This document shows positions 1-6,655 of a stretch of DNA of 64,000 nt, one piece after another. The number at the start of each line of letters is the position of its first letter. Position 1 is the first letter of the stretch. This DNA is from Candidatus Acidiferrales bacterium (lineage in GTDB: Bacteria; Bacteroidota; Ignavibacteria; Kryptoniales; JAKASW01), in contig DATJAY010000003.1 in assembly GCA_035515795.1 (NCBI GenBank), positions 62,001 to 126,000 on the forward strand. The letters are read 5' to 3'. The position numbers were made by a program, and so were the translations under genes. Below the pieces are notes generated by a model that saw nothing but the letters and a program-made list of their open reading frames with translations, was not told the origin of the DNA and ran no database searches.

Positions 1-348
1 ACCAACAAGGTTGTCATGCAAACGAAAAGCGTAAAGTTTATCTTGAATGAATTGGGAAACCAAGCTCATTTTCCTTCACGCATCCCAATCGAGTCATTCA
101 ATTTGACATACGAAGTCTTGTGTGAATACTGTACATTGCTAGGATTAGAGACGGAAAATTATGAATTGAAAAAATATTTTATAGATAAGAAACTCGTCGA
201 GAATAGACACAAAATCGCTCATGGTAAATATTTTAACGTCGATTATTCTACTTTCAATGATATATATGAGACAACAATAGAACTCCTAGACGCAGTCAAG
301 ATTGACATTGTAAATGCAGCTGCCCTAGAAAAGTACCGAAAGGTTTGA
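1..348 (+). CDS. HEPN-domain protein, 3' part (5' end outside window)
   Basis: The reading frame is open from base 1 with no stop before the first ATG at 16, so the gene probably starts upstream and only the C-terminal ~115 residues are visible. The segment is mostly helical and carries ENRHKIAHG, which fits the Rx4-6H signature of HEPN domains (R-x4-H here), the catalytic motif of many HEPN RNases. It most resembles the MAE_28990/MAE_18760-like HEPN group. It ends 3 bp before the MjaI-type endonuclease gene on the same strand, so the two are probably co-transcribed. Role is inferred: an RNase or regulatory partner in a restriction or defence locus. Confidence 0.7.
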   Translation, partial: TNKVVMQTKSVKFILNELGNQAHFPSRIPIESFNLTYEVLCEYCTLLGLETENYELKKYFIDKKLVENRHKIAHGKYFNVDYSTFNDIYETTIELLDAVKIDIVNAAALEKYRKV

Positions 349-351
349 TAA

Positions 352-981
352 GTGGCGAAGGAATGGGTTCTCAACAGCGCTACTAATCGTTTCCAACTCA
401 ACTTCAAAAGAAATGTGGGGGCGGTCTCCGAAGCGATACGAAAGTGTGCGCCTAAAAATCTTGACGAGTGGAGAGAGTATTATTTCAAAAATATCCGAAC
501 CAAAGAGCAAATAGAAGAGCTTGGCAGAAAACTCTATGTCAAGGTGACTGAAGTAATAGCTTCCGAAGTCGAGCAGGTAACCGAGGAAGACTGCATACAA
601 TATCTCTTTCAACTGGTGATCGACCGGACGTACGATGGGTATACTACCGAGATTCGTACCGTGTATGGCCAATTAGAGAAAGAATTGGGAGTCAAGATTG
701 AGCCTGCCCCAGACAAATGGGACAGGCTTTACAATGTCGATTTCTTCATCAAAGTTAGAGACAAGTACATTGGCCTCCAGATCAAACCTGCCAGCGGTGT
801 TTCTCATATCCCGGAAATATTCAAAGAACGACACCAGCAGGCAGAAACCCACAAGAAGTTTACAGATGAGTATGGCGGTAAAGTTTTCTACGTTGTTTCA
901 GTAAAAGAAGGCGGAACCAAAGTCATTGCGAACAAAGAAGTAATCGATGAGATTCGGGATGAAATAAAATGCTTGAGCTAA
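352..981 (+). CDS. MjaI-family type II restriction endonuclease
   Basis: A 209-residue protein starting at GTG 352, three bases after the HEPN gene. The N-terminus (AKEWVLNSATNRFQLNFKRN) and the block around CAPKNLDEWREYYF match what I know of the RE_MjaI endonuclease family; the prototype R.MjaI cuts CTAG. A likely PD-(D/E)xK-type core lies near residues 125-145, where NVDFFIKV is followed by IGLQIKP (D...Q-x-K). No methyltransferase is visible; it would be expected upstream, outside the window. Length fits the family. The target sequence cannot be read from this protein alone. Confidence 0.8.
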   Translation: MAKEWVLNSATNRFQLNFKRNVGAVSEAIRKCAPKNLDEWREYYFKNIRTKEQIEELGRKLYVKVTEVIASEVEQVTEEDCIQYLFQLVIDRTYDGYTTEIRTVYGQLEKELGVKIEPAPDKWDRLYNVDFFIKVRDKYIGLQIKPASGVSHIPEIFKERHQQAETHKKFTDEYGGKVFYVVSVKEGGTKVIANKEVIDEIRDEIKCLS

Positions 982-1369
982 TAAACGGACTTTTCTTCCC
1001 AGCCTCTGCTTCAATCCATAACTCCATCCACAACCTTCCGTATTTTCCCCTCTCCCTCTTGACATTCCTTTTATAGACCACTATATTTTCTAAGGTGCTC
1101 CATGATGTCCATGGAGCATAGGAAGGTGGTTCTAATATTAGGAAGGCTATGCGGAAGAAAACGCACTTACATACCCACTGTTTAATCCTATTCAAACGAT
1201 CGTTCTTTGATATTAAAATAACCATCAACGGGGGCAATAGATCGCGTCCCGAAACCTCCCGCCATGCAGGATACGCTTTTATTCCCCTTAATTCACGAGG
1301 CATCCACCGATTAAACGGGCATTTCGGTGCAGCCTTAGATTCATTCAACCTAAAAACAAGGAGGCCATA
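982..1369. other. Intergenic stretch with one perfect stem-loop
   Basis: About 390 bp without a convincing gene. It holds a perfect 9-bp stem (TGCTCCATG / CATGGAGCA, 1096-1118, 5-nt loop) with no following T-run, so it is not a typical intrinsic terminator. At the right end is a strong Shine-Dalgarno (AAGGAGG) followed by ATG at 1370. Confidence 0.5.
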
Positions 1370-1420
1370 ATGGCACACCTGGCGCCTTGCGCCATCCCGC
1401 ATTTCTTATACCATACATAA
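1370..1420 (+). other. Strong RBS and ATG followed by a 16-codon leader ending in TAA
   Basis: AAGGAGG lies 6-7 nt before ATG 1370. The frame reads 16 codons and stops at TAA 1418-1420. The next codon (TTG 1421) continues in the same frame as the downstream gene. Most of the 16 codons and the TAA lie inside a copy of a palindromic repeat (1382-1430), so this looks like the native start of the following gene separated from its body by a repeat insertion. Confidence 0.5.
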
Positions 1421-1430
1421 TTGAGCGGGA
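1382..1430 (-). repeat. REP-like palindromic repeat, copy A
   Basis: Read on the minus strand this is TCCCGCTCAATTAT, then GTAT-rich DNA, then ATGCGGGATGGCGC. The same order with the same end blocks occurs at 2347-2393 and 2452-2490. The CCCGC/GCGGG ends are complementary, so each copy can fold into a stem. Copy A lies within the 5' end of an open reading frame and supplies its in-frame TAA. Confidence 0.6.
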
Positions 1431-2131
1431 CAACAAGTCAGGGACTGGCACAGGAACAGGGGGCACTTTCTGTTCTTGCCACTTCCAACCTCCAGAGCCT
1501 GGAGAAGCGCGGAGTCACTTCCGATTTCCTCGCGAAGTACAAGACGCTCGCCGGCAGCATGGAGACAACAGTAGCCGCTTCGGGCGGCAAAAGATCCGAG
1601 AAGATGCAGCTCTCGGCAAGCGAGCTCAACGCGAAGGACCAGCTCCTCGCAGACATCCGCCGCATACAGGGCGGCGCAAAGCGCGTCTTCGAGCAGGGCA
1701 AACCCCAGCTGAAGGAGTTCTTCGTCGGCGAATATTTCAACCATTCGACCGGGCTCCTTCTCAAGTGGTCGTCCGGCATCGAAAAGGCGTGGGACAAGTA
1801 CAAGAACAGCCTGCTATCGCAAGGCAACCTTGTCCAGGACGACCTCGATAGCATGGTCGCAAATGCCGCAGCGCTTCAGAGCGTCGACTCGACTCAGGAA
1901 AATGCGAAACACGTCGATGCACCGGAGGCAACTGCCGCCGCGTTGAAAGCGATGGCCGACGTCGAAGCCGCCGCAAACTTCATCTACGGCGCTGCAGAAG
2001 CGGAGTTTGCCAAGAATCCGAAAGTGCTCGGCGAGTTCGAGCGCCTGAAACCGCTTCGATACGCCGTACAGCGGAACCCGAAGAGTCAGCCGACTCCTCC
2101 GCCGGTGAATCCACCCACCCAAAAGAACTAA
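1421..2131 (+). CDS. Orphan helical protein with Pro-rich C-terminus (5' end disrupted?)
   Basis: A frame of 236 codons counted from TTG 1421, directly after an in-frame TAA. The sequence is Ala/Gln/Glu/Lys-rich and strongly helical (for example residues 20-120), ending in a Pro-rich tail (TPPPVNPPTQ). No membrane segment or signal peptide is visible. GC and codon use look ordinary, with a Cys-free, soluble composition. The only good ribosome site is at ATG 1370 in the same frame, so the present start is uncertain: either translation begins at TTG 1421 or further in, or the gene has been disabled by the repeat copy at 1382-1430. I do not recognise the family. Confidence 0.6.
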   Translation: MSGTTSQGLAQEQGALSVLATSNLQSLEKRGVTSDFLAKYKTLAGSMETTVAASGGKRSEKMQLSASELNAKDQLLADIRRIQGGAKRVFEQGKPQLKEFFVGEYFNHSTGLLLKWSSGIEKAWDKYKNSLLSQGNLVQDDLDSMVANAAALQSVDSTQENAKHVDAPEATAAALKAMADVEAAANFIYGAAEAEFAKNPKVLGEFERLKPLRYAVQRNPKSQPTPPPVNPPTQKN

Positions 2132-2346
2132 CCCCTAAAACCGCCTCTTCAGCCTGCGCGCCCGTCACAGGGATCCGGATTGTAAAGAGGCGGTAGTATT
2201 ATCCGACAACTAATCAAGAAACATCAGGATTGGCCTGAGAAAAAATGGCGTGGAAAAATTTCGGAGCCCCGGCAAAGGCGGGGTAAACTCCGCGTTAAGA
2301 AACAGATATGGAACTCTTCTGTCATATCAGGATCCACTGTATTTTA

Positions 2347-2393
2347 TCCCGCTCACTATTGTATACGTGGTATGCGGGATGCCGCGAGGCGGC
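2347..2393 (+). repeat. REP-like palindromic repeat, copy B
   Basis: Begins TCCCGCTCACTATTGTATAC and continues to TGCGGGATGCCGCGAGGCGG. It shares the terminal CCCGCTCA and TGCGGGATG blocks with copies A and C; the middle differs. Confidence 0.6.
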
Positions 2394-2451
2394 ATTTGTT
2401 TTAGCGGAGCGGAGAAATTTTTAGCCATTTTTTCTCCAGCCTTGATTTTTC

Positions 2452-2490
2452 TCCCGCTCAATTATCGTATACGAGAATGCGGGATGGCGC
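2452..2490 (+). repeat. REP-like palindromic repeat, copy C
   Basis: Begins TCCCGCTCAATTATCGTATA and ends AATGCGGGATGGCGC. It is the closest match to the reverse complement of copy A: the first 14 and the last 16 bases are the same. Confidence 0.6.
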
Positions 2491-2852
2491 ATACTGCGCT
2501 CACTTTAGTTCTTTCCTTTGTATCAAGACAAAGGAAAGAACGATCTTATTAGGAATTTTTTCGGAGATCAGGCAAGAGATTTCTCGGTCGTCGCCAAAAA
2601 GTGAGACACAGCAATCCCCTTAATTGTGCCGGACCAGTCGCGACTCCATTGCTTCACGGGCGCCGGATTTCCACTTCCACGTGAATGACACAGCGCCCTC
2701 TGTCATCCCCGGATGCTTCAATCGGGAATCCAGTTTCCCATGCACCGTGGATTCCCGCTGCAATCTATCCCGCCTGCGGCATGCGGGAACGACAATACAG
2801 GCGGGATTTCATTTTCTTGTCGGGTTTCCAAACGATGGGTTTGCTGTCCCAT

Positions 2853-3146
2853 CCATCAGGTCCGCTCTCCCGACGATATGCAAGCCTTTCCGAACGACAT
2901 GCATGGCTGTCCCGACCATGTGCATCGTTGTCCGAACTACAAGGTTTGTCGTCCCGACGACCAGGTCGGTCATCCGGGTCACCAGGTTCGCCTTCCCAAC
3001 TATAAGGTTCGTCATCCGAACGAGCAGGTTGGTCTGCCGAACTACAAGGTTCGTTCGCCGAACCACCAGGTCGGTCGTCCGAACTACAAGGTTGGTTGTC
3101 CGGGCTTTCAGGTTGGTCCGCCAAATTGACAGGTTGCCGGTTTTGG
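2853..3146. repeat. 21-bp tandem repeat, 14 degenerate units
   Basis: Fourteen consecutive 21-bp units can be laid out without gaps from 2853 to 3146, with consensus roughly CNAC(C/A)AGGTNNGTCNNCCGA. In the best-conserved part (2937-3125) units starting CTACAAGGT tend to alternate with units carrying CCAGGT, hinting at a 42-bp higher-order period. Because 21 is a multiple of 3, several frames stay open and read as heptads (PNYKVRx on plus, TNLVVRx on minus). No frame has a convincing start, so I treat it as a minisatellite; a repeat-protein gene on the minus strand (TTG 3174) is the alternative. Confidence 0.75.
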
Positions 3147-3467
3147 CATTCAGCGCCGGCAGAACGACAAGCAAAATGGTCCTCTCAACTTCTCATTCGA
3201 AAGGCCGCATCGTGGTGCGGGTCACGAGCTTTTTGCTTGTTGCTGTCCCAGGTGTCATTCCGGTCCCGCCTGGAGCGGGATAAACTCCACCCGGAATCCG
3301 GTTTTTAGTTTAGGATGCCAGCGTTCGCTGGCATGACAAAGACGGTCTCATTTGGATGTGCAATTTGAAATGGAATGTGGACTCCACCTTAGTCCTTTCG
3401 CTTGAAGGGAGAGGAAATCGCCGTGGGAAGGCGCATCAAACTCTGAACTACAACCACAGATACTTCT

Positions 3468-3569
3468 CTACTCGCAGCAGCTCTTCTTACTTCTTTTCTT
3501 TGCTGACTTCCATATTACCGCCCCGGCAAGAACTGCAAGCGCCGCCATGAAAACAATCTCGCCAATCAT
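3468..3569 (-). CDS. FeoB-associated Cys-rich small membrane protein
   Basis: A 33-residue protein: one N-terminal membrane helix (IGEIVFMAALAVLAGAVIW) followed by a Lys-rich tail ending KKSCCE. Its ATG overlaps the feoB stop (ATGA, 4-bp overlap), which implies translational coupling. Small single-helix proteins with a C-terminal Cys pair are often encoded just behind feoB in FCB bacteria and Firmicutes and are annotated as FeoB-associated Cys-rich membrane proteins. Presumed role: an accessory to Fe(II) import, possibly binding iron at the cytosolic Cys pair. The assignment rests on position and architecture. Confidence 0.75.
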   Translation of the reverse strand: MIGEIVFMAALAVLAGAVIWKSAKKRSKKSCCE

Positions 3570-5677
3570 ATCAAAGCTCCGACATTGTACACGACGAACG
3601 CTACGAACCATGCTATCGCGAAACTGTAACCGAGAAAAAGAAAGCCGAACGTTCTTCCCCCTTCGCGTATCATCACGGCGACTGTCGCGAGGCACGAAGT
3701 ATACAAAAGAAGAAATATCATGAACGACAACGCAGATGCCGGAGTGAAACTCGATCGTATCACCGCGCGCAGACTTTCGGTCCCCTCGTCGGTTTGAAGA
3801 GTCTGGATGGTCGGTGTGAGAAGCGATGCGAAACTTTCCTTGACGGCAGTTCCGAATGACTTCGCCTGTCCTCCAAGTGCGGAGAAGAAACGAAACTGAG
3901 GATGCTGAGATTCGAGATCCTGCGTCTCCTCCGAATAAATTGTCCCCATCGAGCTGAGCACGATCTCCCTTGCGAGGAACGCGGGGATCAATGACGTGGA
4001 AATTCTCCAGTCGTTTATGCCGATCGGCTTGAAGATCGGAGTGATTGCCTTGCCGATGTACGCCGCTGCGCTGTCCGACTGGCTTTTGATATTCGGCGGG
4101 GTATTCAGCAAGACCCAAACTGCGACCGACGCTGCGAAAATCAAAGTGCCGGCTCTGTAGAGAAAACTTTTCACCTGCACCCATGTGATCCGAAGGACGG
4201 TTCTTATTCTCGGCACCCGGTACGGCGGCAGCTCCATCACGAAATGCGAGAGTATGCCTTTATAGGCGGTCTTTCTTAAAAAGAAGGCGGTCAGGAGTCC
4301 GATCAGGATTCCCGCAAGATAAAGCGAGAATATTACCACTGCCGGGTGATCGAAAAATAAAATTGCGAAGAAAGAGAATATCACGAGTCGCGCGGGACAG
4401 CTCATGAACGGGATCATCGCCATCACAAGCATCTTGTCGCGCTTGTTCTCGAGAGTTCTCGTCGCGATGACCGCCGGAACGTTGCATCCGAATCCGAGCA
4501 GGAGGGGGATCATCCCTCTCCCGTGAAGTCCGAGCCTGTGCATGAACCTGTCCATCAGGAATGCGATCCGGGGCATGTAGCCGGACATTTCAAGAAGCGC
4601 GAGGAGAAAATAGATTGCGCCGATCAGCGGCACAAAAGTTATGACAAACCCTACGCCGCCGACGATGGCTTCGGAAAAAAAATTCATAATCCACCGGCTG
4701 GCGCCGATGCTCAAGAGCAAGCTTGATATCAACGGCGAAGCGAAATCGTTTATCAGACCGGTCGTCCAATTCATCAGCGGATTGGAAAAATCGAACGACA
4801 CTTTAAAGAGAAGGAACATCACGAAAAGAAATACGGCAAGACCCCAGTACGGGTGGAGCACGACCTTGTCTATCTGGTCTGTGATGTCTCGCGCCGTCGA
4901 TTTTTTCTTTTTGAAAACCTCGTTGTAAAATCCGTTTGCAAACGCGTATCGTTCTTCCTTGACGATACTTTGAATGTTCTTCTTGTAAAATTTTTCTAAC
5001 TGGGTTTTCTCTAAATTTTCTCCGTCGCCTTGAGACAGCAGTTTTATGAGTGTGTGTTTATCGACGGTGCCGTCATGTCTTTCCGTTTCCTTGCTGAATG
5101 CGAGTTCGCCTCGGGCGGAGATTCGCGAGAGGGCTTCTTCAATCTTGTCGTTATATTTCACCGGTTTAGGGAGCGCCTTTCCTTCGGCGGAGTCTATTAT
5201 CGCGTCGAGTAATTCCGCAACTCCTTGACCTGTCCTTCCGTTCGTTCTAATTACCGGAACGTTGAGAAGCTCGCTGCTGTGGGCGCTGTCTATTTCTATC
5301 CCGCGCCTTGCGGCTTCATCGACCATGTTCAGCGCGACGACCATCGGCCTGCCGAATTCGAGAAGCTCCGTCGTGAGGAGCAGATCCCGCTCGGCGTTGG
5401 TGGTTTCGATGACGTCGACGACTACATCGGGATTTTCCTTCGTCAGAAAATTATAAGCGACCCATTCGTCTTCCGAGAGCGGCTCGAGCGTGTAGATCCC
5501 GGGAAGGTCCACAAAGTGTATATCGTATCCCTTGTAATCCATGAAGCCTTCCCGTTTCTCGACGGTGACGCCCGACCAGTTGCCGACTTTCAGATCCGTC
5601 TTAGCGGCGTAGTTGAGGAGGGAAGTCTTGCCGACATTCGGGTTTCCGGCGAATGCGACTTTGATGCTCTTGTTCAT
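3566..5677 (-). CDS. feoB: Ferrous iron transport protein B
   Basis: A 703-residue Fe(II) permease with an N-terminal G domain. The G1 P-loop GNPNVGKTS is at residues 11-19, G3 DLPG around 58-61 and G4 NMVD around 117-120, followed by the helical guanine-dissociation-inhibitor region to about 270. The membrane part from about 275 contains the conserved GCNVPA block around 395, CPARL around 430 and the late EIVLSS segment, all typical of the FeoB gate. Length is normal for the family. The start overlaps the feoA stop by 4 bp and the stop overlaps the next small gene by 4 bp, so feoA-feoB and the Cys-tailed gene form one coupled unit behind fur. It would import Fe(II) across the inner membrane. 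Confidence 0.97.
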   Translation of the reverse strand: MNKSIKVAFAGNPNVGKTSLLNYAAKTDLKVGNWSGVTVEKREGFMDYKGYDIHFVDLPGIYTLEPLSEDEWVAYNFLTKENPDVVVDVIETTNAERDLLLTTELLEFGRPMVVALNMVDEAARRGIEIDSAHSSELLNVPVIRTNGRTGQGVAELLDAIIDSAEGKALPKPVKYNDKIEEALSRISARGELAFSKETERHDGTVDKHTLIKLLSQGDGENLEKTQLEKFYKKNIQSIVKEERYAFANGFYNEVFKKKKSTARDITDQIDKVVLHPYWGLAVFLFVMFLLFKVSFDFSNPLMNWTTGLINDFASPLISSLLLSIGASRWIMNFFSEAIVGGVGFVITFVPLIGAIYFLLALLEMSGYMPRIAFLMDRFMHRLGLHGRGMIPLLLGFGCNVPAVIATRTLENKRDKMLVMAMIPFMSCPARLVIFSFFAILFFDHPAVVIFSLYLAGILIGLLTAFFLRKTAYKGILSHFVMELPPYRVPRIRTVLRITWVQVKSFLYRAGTLIFAASVAVWVLLNTPPNIKSQSDSAAAYIGKAITPIFKPIGINDWRISTSLIPAFLAREIVLSSMGTIYSEETQDLESQHPQFRFFSALGGQAKSFGTAVKESFASLLTPTIQTLQTDEGTESLRAVIRSSFTPASALSFMIFLLLYTSCLATVAVMIREGGRTFGFLFLGYSFAIAWFVAFVVYNVGALI

Positions 5678-5970
5678 TCCACTTCGATATTCTTCGCTAC
5701 GTCGGCAGTGATTACTATGCGCGTGCCGCCGGCTTTGACTAGAATTCCCCTTCCCAGTTTTTTCAGGACTGTGATTCGCTTTCCCTTCCTCAGTCCCATC
5801 GCTTCGATTTTTTTTATCGCGTCGTCGTGCTTCGAGAAGCCCACGATCTGTGCCGCCTCTCCTGTTTTAAGCTCTTTCAAATTCACCTGTAAAATGCCCG
5901 TTTCTAAAATTTTGATTGCGTTCGCTTCTTCGTTTACGATCTCATTAAATTCAATTCCCATTCGAGTCAT
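5674..5970 (-). CDS. feoA: Ferrous iron transport protein A (SH3-like)
   Basis: A 98-residue cytosolic accessory of FeoB. The SH3-like domain starts near residue 32 (NLKELKTGEAAQIVGF), continues through MGLRKGKRITVLKKLG and ends in the usual strand before NIEVE. About 30 extra N-terminal residues precede the typical FeoA start, so the true start may be internal, although the ATG at 5970 is well placed 44 bp after the fur stop. The gene overlaps feoB by 4 bp. It probably shares the promoter in front of fur. Confidence 0.93.
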   Translation of the reverse strand: MTRMGIEFNEIVNEEANAIKILETGILQVNLKELKTGEAAQIVGFSKHDDAIKKIEAMGLRKGKRITVLKKLGRGILVKAGGTRIVITADVAKNIEVE

Positions 5971-6014
5971 CCTTCAGATTTCCTGCTTATTATCTCTATC
6001 TTCTTTCATCTTGT

Positions 6015-6449
6015 TCATTCGTTCTTTTTGCAGTCAGGACATAGTCCGAAAATTTGATGCGAATGACTTATGAGTTTGAATCTGAATTGTTTCGCGATTG
6101 CTTCCTGGCTGCGTTCGATGTTATTGTCCATGAACTCGACAATCTTACCGCACTGCACGCATACGAGATGATCATGATGTGTCCTTCCGAACGCTTTCTC
6201 ATAGCGCGATCCGTGGTCCTTCAACCGCGTCTTGAAAACGAGATCGCACTCCTCCAGGATATCCAATGTGTTGTATACTGTTGCTCTCGAAACCTTGCTT
6301 CCGGATTTCTTCAGGCTGAGGAACAGTTCGTCCGCGTCGAAATGTCCCGGTGCAATCATCACAGCGTCGAGAACCTGGAACCGTTCGGGAGTGACCCTGT
6401 GGCCCTCGTGCCGCAAATAATTTTCGAGTTTCTTTTTGGCTGTTTCCAT
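6015..6449 (-). CDS. fur: Fur-family metalloregulator
   Basis: Starts best at ATG 6449 (METAKKK...; a GTG at 6458 is possible), giving about 144 residues. The N-terminal winged helix includes the recognition-helix block KVSRATVYNTLDIL. The metal-binding half has the THHDHLVC region, a CVQCGKIVEF CxxC and a C-terminal CPDC, the typical structural zinc sites of Fur/PerR proteins. It is first in a minus-strand unit with feoA and feoB (44-bp gap), and a 15-bp inverted repeat shared with the TonB-receptor promoter lies 12 bp before the start, so autoregulation by iron is likely. PerR or Zur activity cannot be excluded from sequence, but the context argues for iron. Confidence 0.9.
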   Translation of the reverse strand: METAKKKLENYLRHEGHRVTPERFQVLDAVMIAPGHFDADELFLSLKKSGSKVSRATVYNTLDILEECDLVFKTRLKDHGSRYEKAFGRTHHDHLVCVQCGKIVEFMDNNIERSQEAIAKQFRFKLISHSHQIFGLCPDCKKNE

Positions 6450-6460
6450 CGCATGCACAC

Positions 6461-6481
6461 TTTAAATTAAGTCTAAGTAAC
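6461..6481. promoter_or_regulatory. Putative Fur box before fur-feoAB
   Basis: TTTAAATTAAGTCTAAGTAA is nearly identical to the site in front of the TonB receptor at 8967-8987: one mismatch in 21 positions when that site is read on the minus strand. The core TTAAATTAAGTCTAA (6462-6476) is a 7-1-7 imperfect inverted repeat, the geometry of known Fur/PerR operators. Confidence 0.65.
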
Positions 6482-6655
6482 TTATATGTCGATCCGTTTT
6501 ATATCAAGCCACGTGCCCTTCGCTCACGGGGCAAAATTATCTGATTTCAGGATCTCTAAGAGGTTTTTGGGACACTCCATAAGAGTTTCTTGAGGCACTT
6601 TGGAGCCGTTTTCACTTTCAAGCAAAGAATTCATCGGGCCCGGGACCATTTCGTT

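Larger units (their letters stand above)
2132..3467. other. Gene-free, repeat-rich intergenic region
   Basis: About 1.3 kb with no supported gene. It contains two further REP-like palindromes (2347-2393, 2452-2490), a 21-bp tandem repeat (2853-3146), short CCCGCC...GGCGGG-type inverted repeats around 2767-2806 and 3272-3285, and a 9-bp stem with a TT loop (ATGCCAGCG / CGCTGGCAT, 3315-3334). Long open frames here are by-products of the 21-bp periodicity and lack ribosome sites. Confidence 0.6.

Noticed and set aside
923-1402. 159-codon minus frame
   Set aside because: Overlaps the end of the MjaI-type gene antisense, has biased composition and no start signal.
2624-3283. Long open frames on both strands (219, 138, 121 and 119 codons) over the tandem repeat
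   Set aside because: They exist because the 21-bp unit keeps frames free of stops; several frames are equally open and none has a ribosome site.
3571-4184. Long minus frame sharing the frame of the Cys-tailed protein
   Set aside because: It is out of frame with feoB and antisense-like in composition; only its last 33 codons (3468-3569) make a sensible protein.
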